The notes under the pieces are model-generated. The model saw only the letters and a list, made by a program, of their open reading frames with translations, was not told where the DNA came from and did not search any database. A stretch of 64,000 nucleotides of DNA from an uncultured Collinsella sp. (GTDB lineage: Bacteria; Actinomycetota; Coriobacteriia; Coriobacteriales; Coriobacteriaceae), in contig CAUFBM010000006.1 of NCBI GenBank assembly GCA_959023295.1, forward strand, positions 1 through 64,000, written 5' to 3'. Shown piece by piece: positions 35,442-43,497 of this stretch (its first letter is position 1; each line of letters opens with the position of its first letter). Position numbers and translations under genes: made by a program.

Positions 35442-36080
35442 ATGGGTTTCATCAATTTCATTGCCGAGCTGCTTAAGGATCCGCGCACCGCGATCGCCAG
35501 TTGGATTGCCGCCGGCCCGCTTATGGCTTACGGCTGCGTGTTCCTGATCATCTTTATCGAGACGGGCGTGGTGTTCTTCCCGTTCCTTCCCGGCGATTCG
35601 CTGCTGTTTGCCTCGGGCTTCTTTGCCCACAACGGCGGCTTTAACATCGTGGCGCTTCTGGCCACCGCATGGGCTGCAGCCATCCTGGGCGATCAGTGCA
35701 ACTTTATGATCGGTCACTTCTTTGGCCGCAAGATCATCGCCTCGGGCAAGGTGAAGGCCATGACGCCCGAGCGCATTAAAAAGTCCGAGGACTTCTTGGA
35801 CAAGTGGGGTCACCTGGCAATCTTCTTGGGTCGCTTCTTCCCGTTTATCCGCACCTTCGTGCCCTTTATCGCCGGCATGGGCGGCATGCACTGGCGCAAC
35901 TTTGTCGTCTTTAACGTGCTGGGCGGCATTACCTGGTCGACGGTCTTTACGCTGCTGGGCTACTTCTTTGGCGGCATTCCCTTTGTGCAGGAGCACTTTG
36001 AGCTGCTGATTATCGGCATCGTCGCCGTATCGATTATCCCGACCGTGGTCGGCCTGGTTAAGGCTAAGCTGGGTAAATAG
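35442..36080 (+). CDS. DedA-family membrane protein
   Basis: A 212-residue polytopic membrane protein. ETGVVFFPFLPGDSLLFASG near residues 40-60 and GRFFPFIRTFVPFIAGMGGMHWRNF near 130-155 are the two conserved DedA segments, containing the Glu, Asp and Arg residues important in the family. DedA proteins are thought to move or flip phospholipids such as undecaprenyl-phosphate and support membrane homeostasis. The start at 35442 has GAGAGG upstream. It is a single gene, divergent from cysE, with its own terminator. Confidence 0.92.
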   Translation: MGFINFIAELLKDPRTAIASWIAAGPLMAYGCVFLIIFIETGVVFFPFLPGDSLLFASGFFAHNGGFNIVALLATAWAAAILGDQCNFMIGHFFGRKIIASGKVKAMTPERIKKSEDFLDKWGHLAIFLGRFFPFIRTFVPFIAGMGGMHWRNFVVFNVLGGITWSTVFTLLGYFFGGIPFVQEHFELLIIGIVAVSIIPTVVGLVKAKLGK

Positions 36081-36117
36081 AGCGCCTAGCTCGAGCCAGC
36101 GCGCAAACCGTGCCGTT

Positions 36118-36155
36118 GAGGCCCGTCACCGCTTACGGTGATGGGCCTCTTTGCT
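36118..36155 (+). terminator. Terminator after the DedA gene
   Basis: GAGGCCCGTCACCG pairs with CGGTGATGGGCCTC (one wobble) around a short CTTA loop and is followed by TTTGCTT. Confidence 0.85.
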
Positions 36156-36170
36156 TCAGCCAAATGAAAA

Positions 36171-36225
36171 TACTTTACTTAGTTAAAGAAAAAGCGTTTT
36201 ATCAGACGCGTACGGGGAGTACAAT
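36171..36225 (+). promoter_or_regulatory. ilvE promoter with conserved CTTTA-N6-TAAAG operator
   Basis: CTTTACTTAGTTAAAG at 36173-36188 matches the importer operator (10775-10790) at 14 of 16 positions. It lies just upstream of a TTTTAT (36197-36202), 17-base spacer, TACAAT (36220-36225) promoter. Confidence 0.6.
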
Positions 36226-36232
36226 CTCGTGC

Positions 36233-36382
36233 ATGCGAATCGACGTGCCATCGGCTTTGATGCCGTTCGCGTGTCCCGTCCGGCTCTACGCTCCGGGCGT
36301 GCGACGTTGCGACGCGGTCGGCCTCGGTCCTTGCGTGCGAGTTCGCGAGTATGCAACTGTGTATGTAAGGAGCGACACATGA
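36233..36382 (+). CDS. Possible leader peptide of ilvE
   Basis: A 49-codon open frame starts at about the predicted transcription start (seven bases past the -10) and ends with a TGA that overlaps the ilvE ATG (ATGA). The peptide starts MRIDVPSALMPFAC and holds eight valines, several in Val-Arg or Arg-Val pairs. It has no ribosome site and would have to be translated leaderless. If translated, termination at ATGA would couple it to ilvE, which makes a valine-family amino acid sensor conceivable. It may equally be a chance frame. Confidence 0.3.
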   Translation: MRIDVPSALMPFACPVRLYAPGVRRCDAVGLGPCVRVREYATVYVRSDT

Positions 36383-37431
36383 CTGTCGAGAAGAAGGATA
36401 TCGATTGGGGTAGCCTAGGCTTTGGCTACATGAAGACCGATTACAGCTACGAGGCCCATTGGAAGGATGGCGAGTGGGACGAGGGCGGCCTGACCACCGA
36501 CCACACCCTGCATGTCTCCGAGTGCGGCGGCATCTTCCATTACTGCCAGGAGGTCTTTGAGGGCCTGAAGGCCTACACCGCCGAGGACGGCAGCATCGTC
36601 TGCTTCCGTCCCGACATGAACGCCGAGCGCATGTATAACTCTGCCCAGCGCCTCGAGATGCCCCCGTTCCCCAAGGATAAGTTTGTTGAGGCCGTTAAGC
36701 AGGTCGTTTCTGCCAACGCCGCCTGGGTTCCGCCCTTCGGCTCCGGTGCGACCCTGTACGTGCGTCCGTTTATGATCGGCTCCGGTGACGTGATCGGCGT
36801 GGCTCCCGCTCCTGAGTACACGTTCCGTATTCTCGTGACCCCGGTCGGTCCGTACTTTAAGGGTGGCCTCAAGCCTGTCAAGCTGCGCGTTTCCGAGTAC
36901 GACCGCGCCGCACCGCACGGCACCGGTAACATCAAGGCCGGCCTCAACTACGCCATGTCCCTGAAGCCCACGATGGAGGCTCACCGCGAGGGCTATGCCG
37001 AGAACCTGTATCTCGACTCCGAGTCCCGCACCTATGTCGAGGAGACCGGTGGCGCCAACGTCCTGTTCGTGAAGGAGGACGGCACGCTTGTCGTCCCGCA
37101 GTCGCACACCGACTCCATCCTTCCCTCCATCACCCGTCGTTCGCTCGTTCAGGTCGCTGAGGACCTGGGCATGACCGTCGATCAGCGTCCCGTCGAGTGG
37201 GCCGAGGTCAAGGCCGGCACCTTTGTGGAGTGCGGCCTGTGCGGCACCGCTGCCGTCATCTCCCCGGTGGGCGAGATCGACAACAAGGTCTATGGTGCCG
37301 ATGAGACCGTGACCTTCCCGGCTGGCTACACCGAGATCGGCCCCGTGATGAAGAAGCTTCGCGAGACCCTGACGGGCATCCAGTCTGGCGCTGTTGAGGA
37401 TAAGCACAACTGGGTTTACACCGTCGCGTAA
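36379..37431 (+). CDS. ilvE: Branched-chain amino acid aminotransferase
   Basis: A 350-residue fold-type IV PLP enzyme that interconverts Leu, Ile and Val with their 2-oxo acids. The PLP lysine is in TGNIKAGLNYA near residue 180, SRTYVEETGGANVLFV near 216-231 is the class IV signature, and GTFVECGLCGTAAVISPVG near 278-296 binds cofactor phosphate. Length fits the eukaryote-like BCAT group common in Gram-positive bacteria. The start at 36379 has AAGGAG seven bases upstream. A conserved palindrome in the promoter links it to the amino acid importer and aminotransferase in this window. Confidence 0.96.
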   Translation: MTVEKKDIDWGSLGFGYMKTDYSYEAHWKDGEWDEGGLTTDHTLHVSECGGIFHYCQEVFEGLKAYTAEDGSIVCFRPDMNAERMYNSAQRLEMPPFPKDKFVEAVKQVVSANAAWVPPFGSGATLYVRPFMIGSGDVIGVAPAPEYTFRILVTPVGPYFKGGLKPVKLRVSEYDRAAPHGTGNIKAGLNYAMSLKPTMEAHREGYAENLYLDSESRTYVEETGGANVLFVKEDGTLVVPQSHTDSILPSITRRSLVQVAEDLGMTVDQRPVEWAEVKAGTFVECGLCGTAAVISPVGEIDNKVYGADETVTFPAGYTEIGPVMKKLRETLTGIQSGAVEDKHNWVYTVA

Positions 37432-37461
37432 CCTGCCTTACAGCTCTTGGCGAGCACGTCC

Positions 37462-37586
37462 GGGCGGAGAGCAAGTTCCCTCCCGGCGCGTCCTCGGACA
37501 TGCAAGAAGCCCTCGCTGCGCACTTCGTGCGGCGAGGGCTTCTTGCGTCCTGCGGAGTGCGCCGGGAGGGAACTTGCTCTCCGCCC
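37462..37586. repeat. Stepped palindrome, family A, divergent copy
   Basis: Perfect 28-bp arms at 37462-37489 and 37559-37586 surround a 69-base interior that itself has a long hairpin, CAAGAAGCCCTCGC and GCGAGGGCTTCTTG. AAGTTC and GAACTT near the middle of the arms, GTCCT and TGCGGA beside the inner hairpin, and GCTTCTTGCGT are shared with the copies at 46081 and 50900. It lies between converging ilvE and lemA and could also work as a terminator, though no T-run follows. Confidence 0.8.
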
Positions 37587-37744
37587 TGCGGCTCGGCGCT
37601 GTCGCGACAGGGGATTACTTGGCTGAATTAAAGATGGTGCGGGGCCTTTCGGCCGCGCGTTGTGCGTGGATAAGAAAAGGGCCCAAGGTTTGTGCCTTGG
37701 ACCCCAAAGGGTTGATGAACTGGCTTAAGACTCGGCCATGATTG

Positions 37745-38296
37745 TTAGAACTTGACGGTCGGTGCCTGGCGGGCAGCCTCGGCGGCCTCGAAGCCCTGGC
37801 GCTCCTTAAACTGGAAGATGCCGGCAAAGATAACGGCCGGGAACGTCTGGATGGCGTTGTTGTAGCTGAGCACGCAATCGTTGTAGCTCTGGCGCGCGTA
37901 GCTCACCTTGTTCTCGGTGTCCTCGAGCGTGGACTGGAGCTGCGTAAAGTTGGTATTTGCCTTAAGGTCGGGGTAGGCCTCGGCGACGGCAAAGAGCTGG
38001 CGCAGCGCACCGGTCAGCACGTTGTCCGCTTCCATCTTGGCCTCGGGGGTGGTGGCGCTCACGGCGGCGTTGCGCGCGTTGACTACGGCGGCGAGCGTGT
38101 CCTGCTCGTGCTTGGCGTAGCCCTTGACGGTCTCGACCAGGTTAGGGATCAGGTCGTTGCGGCGCTGCAGCTGCGTGTCGATGTTCTGCCAGGCATTATC
38201 GATGCGATTGCGCTTGGTGACCATGTTGTTGTAGATGCCGGCGATGGCGCTGGCGATCACAACGACAACAACGATACCGATGATGACGGGAAGCAT
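37745..38296 (-). CDS. lemA: LemA family protein
   Basis: A 183-residue protein with an N-terminal membrane helix (IIGIVVVVVIASAIAGIY, residues 5-22) and a helical-bundle domain typical of LemA, with NRIDNAWQNIDTQLQRRNDLIPNLVETVKGYAKHE around residues 31-65. The family is widespread; the function is poorly known, with links to membrane or stress proteases. A DUF or HtpX-like neighbour is often found but is not present here. It is a single gene, divergent from the TetR gene. Confidence 0.92.
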   Translation of the reverse strand: MLPVIIGIVVVVVIASAIAGIYNNMVTKRNRIDNAWQNIDTQLQRRNDLIPNLVETVKGYAKHEQDTLAAVVNARNAAVSATTPEAKMEADNVLTGALRQLFAVAEAYPDLKANTNFTQLQSTLEDTENKVSYARQSYNDCVLSYNNAIQTFPAVIFAGIFQFKERQGFEAAEAARQAPTVKF

Positions 38297-38507
38297 GATG
38301 TCTCCGTTTCGAATGGCAGCGGCGTTTTGCGCCGGCTGCCGTTGGTGTAACGCTACTAGTATACCCGCAACCTTTGGCGATACCGAACTTTCCGGTAAGC
38401 GTTATGTTTCCGCCAAGGAGGGGCCGCCAATATGGAACGGGTGGTACAGGTGTAAGATATGCGACAAATTAAGGAATGCTGTCTACACCTTGAGGATGGC
38501 GATACGG

Positions 38508-39092
38508 ATGGACCTTCGCATCAAGAAAACCTATCGTGCCCTGTTCGATGCCTTTACCGAGCTTTTGGAAGAGCATCGGTTTGAGGATTTGACGGTTGCC
38601 ATGCTTTGCGACCGGGCCCTGATTCGCCGCACGACGTTCTATAAGCATTTTCGCGATAAAAACGATTACTTTGCCTTCTATATCGATGAGCTTATGGCAG
38701 GTCTGCCGCAAAACCGGACCGATGCAGCGGACGCGGAGCCGCTTGATGACGTACAGGCGCTTCGCCACGTGGTCTTTGACGATGCCATGAATATGATTCT
38801 GGCGCATGAGCAGCTCATGGATAACCTTTTGGCCAGCAGCATGTCGGGCATGCTGACTGGCATGATTTGCGACCGCATTGCGCGTTCCATCCGCGAGCGT
38901 GTGATGAGCTCGCTTGCCGAAGATGCCCTGGCGCCCGTTTCGCTCGAGACGACATCGGAGTTTATCGCCGGTGGCATTATTCGGCTGTTCACAAATTGGT
39001 GGGAGTCGGGTCACGATCTTGAGCGTCGACCCGAGATGGCCGACGTGGTCGATGCGCTGTTTGAGCGCACCATGACGCCGGTGAATCACTAA
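38508..39092 (+). CDS. TetR-family transcriptional regulator
   Basis: A 194-residue regulator. Residues 1-50 contain the helix-turn-helix, FTELLEEHRFEDLTVAMLCDRALIRRTTFYKHFRDK, with the typical TFYKHF end of the recognition helix. The C-terminal ligand domain resembles the TetR C-terminal group found in Gram-positive bacteria. The start is uncertain: ATG codons at 38496 and 38508 are both possible, and GAGG at 38490 fits 38508 only loosely. AGGTGTA and TACACCT form a 7-bp inverted repeat in the leader (about 38448-38490), a possible autoregulatory site. No efflux gene is adjacent. Confidence 0.85.
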   Translation: MDLRIKKTYRALFDAFTELLEEHRFEDLTVAMLCDRALIRRTTFYKHFRDKNDYFAFYIDELMAGLPQNRTDAADAEPLDDVQALRHVVFDDAMNMILAHEQLMDNLLASSMSGMLTGMICDRIARSIRERVMSSLAEDALAPVSLETTSEFIAGGIIRLFTNWWESGHDLERRPEMADVVDALFERTMTPVNH

Positions 39093-39094
39093 GG

Positions 39095-39184
39095 TGGCGG
39101 AGAGAGGGGGATTCGAACCCCCGGAACGCTCTCGCGCTCAACGGTTTTCAAGACCGCCGCATTCAACCGCTCTGCCATCTCTCC
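39095..39184 (-). tRNA. tRNA-Ser(UGA)
   Basis: The minus strand folds as a class II tRNA: acceptor GGAGAGA with TCTCTCC, anticodon loop CTTGAAA giving anticodon TGA, a long variable arm, T-loop GGTTCGAATCC and an encoded CCA end. The length is 90 bases with CCA. Confidence 0.95.
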
Positions 39185-39235
39185 GTGAGTCGTAATGATA
39201 GCATCGTTTTGGATTTGCAACAGGGAAGGCGAACG

Positions 39236-41017
39236 ATGACGATCACCGAAATCGATGAGAAGTTCATGCGCGAGGCGCTGGCGGAGGCGCGTGCCGCCGC
39301 GGCGGTGGGCGAGGTGCCGATCGGTGCCGTAGTGGTGCGCGCGGGTGAGATCGTCGCGAGTGCGCATAATCGCCGCGAGCTCGACCAGGATCCTTCGGCG
39401 CATGCCGAGTTTTCGGCCCTGTGCGCCGCCGCGCAGTCGCTCGGTCGTTGGCGCCTTTCCGACTGTACGGTCTACGTGACGCTCGAGCCCTGCTGCATGT
39501 GCGCGGGGCTTATGGTTAACGCGCGCGTGGGGCGCTGCGTGTACGGCGCGGCCGATGCCAAGGCGGGTGCACTGGGCTCGCTGTACGACCTCAATGCCGA
39601 TTCGCGCCTGAACCATCGGTTTAACGTACGTGCCGGCGTGCTGGCGGATGAGTGTCGTGAGGTGTTGAGCAGCTATTTTAGTGGGCTGCGTGGCACCGAT
39701 TGTGCTGGCTGCGGTTGTGGGGCCGATCTTGGGGCACATACCGCTCATGCCGAGGCGCTCGCGTGTGCCGAAGAGGATGCTGGCGCAGCGGTTGACTTTG
39801 GCCCCGTGCAGCGCCGGCCCCGCCGCGTGCTGCTGGCGATTGATTCCTTTAAGGGCAGCGTTTCGAGCGCGCAGGCGGAGAAGGCCGTTGCCGAAGGCGT
39901 GCGCCGTGTGTGGCCCGATGCCGAGCTGGGCGCTTTGCCGCTGGCAGATGGTGGCGAGGGAACGCTCGACGCCATCGCCGCGCGCGCCGGCGTGCTTTCG
40001 ACCTGTGAGGTTGCAGGCCCCTTGGGCGACCGCGTGTCTGCCCGGATGCTGGTGGACGGCGAGCACGAGTCGGCTGTAATTGAGATGGCCGAGGCGGCGG
40101 GTATTGGGTATTCGCCCTGCACGGAGTCGGCGGCGTTGGCGGCCACAACTTATGGCGTGGGCGAACTGATGCTTCGTGCGGTTCGCGCGGGTGCAAAGAC
40201 GATCTATATTGGCTTGGGCGGCAGTGCCACCAACGACGGCGGCGCCGGCATGCTGCAGGCGCTGGGCGCGCGTGTGGTCGATGATCAGGGCTGCGATATC
40301 GCCCCCGGTCTTGCGGGTCTCGAACACGTGGTGAGTATCGATTTGGCGCCGGCGCTTCGGGTGCTGGGCGGCGCACGCATCGTCGTGCTGTCCGATGTCG
40401 AGAATCCGCTCGTGGGGCGTCGAGGCGCACTGGCGGTGTTTGGCGGGCAGAAGGGTCTGCCGACGGATGATGCCGAGGCGCTGCGCAGGTACGACAGCTG
40501 GATGGTCGGCTATGGTCGCCTGCTCGATGCGGCGATTACCGGGGCGCGGGCTCAGGGGTTGTTGCGCGTGCCCGAGGGTGCACGGACATTTGGCTCGGTG
40601 CTCGGTGTGCCCGGTGCTGGCGCCGCCGGCGGCCTGGGCGCCGCGTTGCTAGCGCTCGGTGCGGAGCTGCGTTCGGGCGTGGAGACGGTGCTCGATCTGA
40701 TTGGGTTTGACGAGTGCGTGCGCGATGCCGACCTGGTCATAACGGGCGAGGGCAATATGGACGAGCAATCCGCTGCCGGCAAGGCACCGGTGGGCGTGGC
40801 TCGTCGTGCGAAGCGATATGGCAAGCCGGTTGTTGCCGTCGTGGGCGGTCGTGCCGACAACCTGGATGCGGTGTATGGGCAGGGTGTCGACTTAGTTCTG
40901 CCGGTCTGTCGCAGACCCATGCCCCTTGACCAAGCGCTCGACCCCCAGGAAGCCACAATCAACCTCATCTGCGCCGGTGAAGCCGCCGCCCGATCCTACG
41001 ACCTCGCCCGCCTCTAA
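39236..41017 (+). CDS. Fusion of tRNA adenosine deaminase (TadA) and glycerate kinase
   Basis: A 593-residue two-enzyme fusion. Residues 1-150 are TadA, which deaminates A34 of tRNA-Arg to inosine: HAE at 56-58 and PCCMC at 85-89 bind zinc and the Glu is the proton shuttle. Residues 151-196 are a linker rich in Cys, Gly and Ala (DCAGCGCG). Residues 197-593 are a complete type-1 glycerate kinase (GarK/GlxK), with DSFKGS, PLADGGEGT, GLGGSATNDGGAGM and TGEGNMDEQSAAGKAP, which phosphorylates glycerate. There is no stop, frameshift or internal ribosome site at the joint that I can see. GGGAAGG precedes the ATG. It lies just after tRNA-Ser. The pairing has no obvious pathway logic. Confidence 0.9.
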   Translation: MTITEIDEKFMREALAEARAAAAVGEVPIGAVVVRAGEIVASAHNRRELDQDPSAHAEFSALCAAAQSLGRWRLSDCTVYVTLEPCCMCAGLMVNARVGRCVYGAADAKAGALGSLYDLNADSRLNHRFNVRAGVLADECREVLSSYFSGLRGTDCAGCGCGADLGAHTAHAEALACAEEDAGAAVDFGPVQRRPRRVLLAIDSFKGSVSSAQAEKAVAEGVRRVWPDAELGALPLADGGEGTLDAIAARAGVLSTCEVAGPLGDRVSARMLVDGEHESAVIEMAEAAGIGYSPCTESAALAATTYGVGELMLRAVRAGAKTIYIGLGGSATNDGGAGMLQALGARVVDDQGCDIAPGLAGLEHVVSIDLAPALRVLGGARIVVLSDVENPLVGRRGALAVFGGQKGLPTDDAEALRRYDSWMVGYGRLLDAAITGARAQGLLRVPEGARTFGSVLGVPGAGAAGGLGAALLALGAELRSGVETVLDLIGFDECVRDADLVITGEGNMDEQSAAGKAPVGVARRAKRYGKPVVAVVGGRADNLDAVYGQGVDLVLPVCRRPMPLDQALDPQEATINLICAGEAAARSYDLARL

Positions 41018-41033
41018 AACCCAACTCCCTATA

Positions 41034-41100
41034 AGTTGCGGTGGAATAGTTCCTGTTTGGCGGCTCAGGCGGCAAAAACAGGAACTATTCTACCGCAACT
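41034..41100. repeat. Palindrome, AGTTGCGGT family, copy 1
   Basis: Arms of 25 bases at 41034-41058 and 41076-41100 match at 24 positions; the single mismatch would be a G-U pair in RNA from the + strand. The outer end AGTTGCGGTGGAATA recurs at 59348-59414 with a different interior. Confidence 0.85.
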
Positions 41101-41138
41101 CAAAAGTGGTCTTTTGGCCCCGTCCCAAATTAGCTACC

Positions 41139-41167
41139 TTGCCCCATCGGGCTGGAGCGGGTAAGAT
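41139..41167 (+). promoter_or_regulatory. SRP RNA promoter
   Basis: TTGCCC (41139-41144), a 17-base spacer and TAAGAT (41162-41167) lie at the right distance before the predicted 5' end of the SRP RNA. Confidence 0.6.
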
Positions 41168-41174
41168 ATACCGA

Positions 41175-41285
41175 GCGCCTAGCGCGTTCGATGGGTTCGG
41201 ATGACGACATGTTCCGAATCTGGTCAGGTCCGGAAGGAAGCAGCCATAAGGAGCCTCTGTCGGGCATCCGAATCCATCGAGCGCA
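41175..41285 (+). ncRNA. ffs: Signal recognition particle RNA, bacterial small type
   Basis: The conserved tip GGTCAGGTCCGGAAGGAAGC, the Ffh-binding domain of 4.5S RNA, lies at 41222-41241. The flanks form a long helix, for example GATGGGTTCGGATG with CATCCGAATCCATC. Length is about 105 bases. GCGC-acgg-GCGC followed by TTTTT at 41281-41297 is the terminator. Confidence 0.93.
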
Positions 41286-41305
41286 CGGGCGCTTTTTGGT
41301 GCCGC

Positions 41306-41410
41306 GATGTGGTCCCGGTGCCGGCGGGCTGTTTGGTGTCTCGCTGGTCCTCGGCTTTGCCTGCGGAATCGCTCGACTACCAAACAGCCCGCCGGCACCG
41401 GGACCACATC
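41306..41410. repeat. Long perfect palindrome after the SRP RNA
   Basis: Perfect 32-bp arms at 41306-41337 and 41379-41410 enclose a 41-base interior. The interior has GTCCTCGG and CCTGCGGA, as in the family A copy at 37462, but no inner hairpin, so it may be a minimal family A relative. Confidence 0.85.
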
Positions 41411-41559
41411 GTCCAAAATGCGCCCGTAGAGGCGCGTTAATCTGAACAATTAATCCCTTGTCTAGTGCTGCTCGTTGGCTTTGCCAAAACATGTTCGGGT
41501 GCTTTGTCTCTGTGCCTAGTTTCCTGATTGTTTCGGGGGCTTGTTCTGTGACGAGTTGA

Positions 41560-41588
41560 TTACATATCTCCAAGGCTCGCCGTACTAT
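41560..41588 (+). promoter_or_regulatory. Promoter candidate of the second ABC exporter operon
   Basis: TTACAT (41560-41565), a 17-base spacer and TACTAT (41583-41588) lie about 44 bases before the first gene. Apart from this promoter I see nothing in 41411-41631. Confidence 0.5.
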
Positions 41589-41631
41589 CATGAATCAGAT
41601 TGAAGAGAGATGATGATAGGGAGCGCCTTTT

Positions 41632-43497
41632 ATGATTGAGCTGCTCAGGCGTTTTGGTGGTAAGTTTCGCCGGTATATGGTGATTGGTCCTGCGTGCAAG
41701 CTGATCGAAGTGATCTTTGACCTGCTGACGCCGCTGGTGATTGCCCAGATGATCGATAAGGGCATTGGCTCGCACGACGTGAACGCCGTTATCCACTACG
41801 GTATGGTGCTTGGCGCCATGGCTGTGATCGGCATCTCGTTTACGCTCGTCTGCCAAAAGATGGCGGCGCTGACTTCGCAGGGCATGGGTACCGACATTCG
41901 CGGTGCACTCTACCAGCACATCAACGAACTGAGCTATGTCGAACTCGATCGCTTTGGCACGCCGTCGCTCATCACGCGCATTACCAACGATGTCAACCAG
42001 GTGCAGCTCGCTGTGGCGCTGGGCGTGCGCATGCTCATCCGCTGGCCCTTCTTGGCGGTGGGTTCTATGTGCGCGGCCCTTGCCATCGACCATAAGCTCG
42101 GCATCATCTTTTTGATTTGCACACCCGCCATCGGCTTGGTGTTTTGGTTTGTCATGGCGCGCTGCATTCCGTACTATAAGCAGCTGCAGGCAAAGCTCGA
42201 CCGCATCGCGCTTGTCTGCCGCGAGGGGCTTTCGGGTGCCCGCGTGGTCCGCGCGTTTGTGCGCGAAGACCACGAGCGCGAGCGTTTTGCTCGTGCGGCC
42301 GACGACCAGGCGCATGTCGCCATCGCGGTGGGTAAGCTCTCGTCGGTCCTTAACCCCGTCACGTTTTTGGTGATGAATCTGGGCGTGTGCGCCATCCTGT
42401 GGGTGGGCGGCATCCAGGTCAACGTGGGTGAGCTTACGCAGGGCCAGGTCATGGCGTTTGTGAACTACATGACGCAGACCCTCACCTCCATCGTCTACGT
42501 GGCCAACCTGGTCGTTATCTTTACCAAGGCGAGCGCCAGCGCGTCGCGCATCAACGAGGTGCTCAATTGCGAGCCGAGCATCACCGACGAGGGCAACCAG
42601 CCGGTCGCGCTGCCTGAGCCGAGCGACCTGGCGGGTGGCGCTGTTCCGGTCCCTGCGCTGAGCTTTGACCATGCGAGCTTTTCGTTTGGCGCGGGCGCGG
42701 CAAATGCCGTGAGCGATGTGACCCTGGAGCTGCCGCTGGGCAAAACGCTCGGCATTATCGGCGGTACGGGCAGCGGCAAGTCCACACTCGTCTCGCTTAT
42801 CCCGCGCCTGTACGATGTGAGCACCGGCCGCGTGAGCGTGATGGGCGCCGACGTGCACGCCTGGCCGCTCGACCAGCTGCGTCGTGTGGTCGCGACCGTT
42901 CCGCAGCGCGCGTCGCTCGTGAGCGGCACCATCCGCAGCAACCTGACCTGGCGCGATGAAGACGCGACCGACGAGGAGCTCTGGGCGGCTCTCGATATGG
43001 CGCAGGCCAGCGAGTTCGTGCGCAATAAGCCCCAGGGCTTAGATGCCCCGGTCGAGGCGGGCGGCAAGAACTTTAGCGGTGGCCAACGTCAGCGTCTGAC
43101 TATCGCGCGCGCCTTGGTAGGTTCGCCTCAGATATTGATCATGGACGATTCCGCCTCGGCGCTCGACTTTAAGACCGACGCGGCACTTCGCCATGCCATT
43201 CGCGAACGAAGCACGCGCGGTGCCGCCGAGGGCGCGCTGCCGCTGACCACGGTGATTGTGAGCCAACGCGTCTCGACCGTTCGCGATGTCGACATAATCT
43301 GCGTACTCGACCACGGATCGGTCGCGGGTCTGGGCACGCACGATGAGCTGTACGCGACCTGCCAGCTCTATCGCGAGATTTGTCAGTCGCAGCTGCGTCG
43401 CGAGGAGCTCGAGGGCCGGCAGGGGAGTACGGCGCCCGTGCCCGCCCCAGGCGCCGCGTGCGCCCCCGCATTCGTCTGCGCAAAGGAGGGCTGCTAA
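41632..43497 (+). CDS. ABC exporter half-transporter, degenerate-site subunit
   Basis: A 621-residue type IV exporter half: six membrane helices to about residue 310, then an ATPase domain with Walker A GGTGSGKST and signature FSGGQRQR. Walker B reads LIMDDSASALDFKTD, again with Asp in place of the catalytic Glu, as in the gene at 30651, so it is the degenerate member of a heterodimer. The C-terminus adds about 35 residues rich in Pro, Ala and Cys. The stop codon directly abuts the ATG of its partner. No regulator gene is adjacent, unlike the first pair. Confidence 0.92.
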   Translation: MIELLRRFGGKFRRYMVIGPACKLIEVIFDLLTPLVIAQMIDKGIGSHDVNAVIHYGMVLGAMAVIGISFTLVCQKMAALTSQGMGTDIRGALYQHINELSYVELDRFGTPSLITRITNDVNQVQLAVALGVRMLIRWPFLAVGSMCAALAIDHKLGIIFLICTPAIGLVFWFVMARCIPYYKQLQAKLDRIALVCREGLSGARVVRAFVREDHERERFARAADDQAHVAIAVGKLSSVLNPVTFLVMNLGVCAILWVGGIQVNVGELTQGQVMAFVNYMTQTLTSIVYVANLVVIFTKASASASRINEVLNCEPSITDEGNQPVALPEPSDLAGGAVPVPALSFDHASFSFGAGAANAVSDVTLELPLGKTLGIIGGTGSGKSTLVSLIPRLYDVSTGRVSVMGADVHAWPLDQLRRVVATVPQRASLVSGTIRSNLTWRDEDATDEELWAALDMAQASEFVRNKPQGLDAPVEAGGKNFSGGQRQRLTIARALVGSPQILIMDDSASALDFKTDAALRHAIRERSTRGAAEGALPLTTVIVSQRVSTVRDVDIICVLDHGSVAGLGTHDELYATCQLYREICQSQLRREELEGRQGSTAPVPAPGAACAPAFVCAKEGC

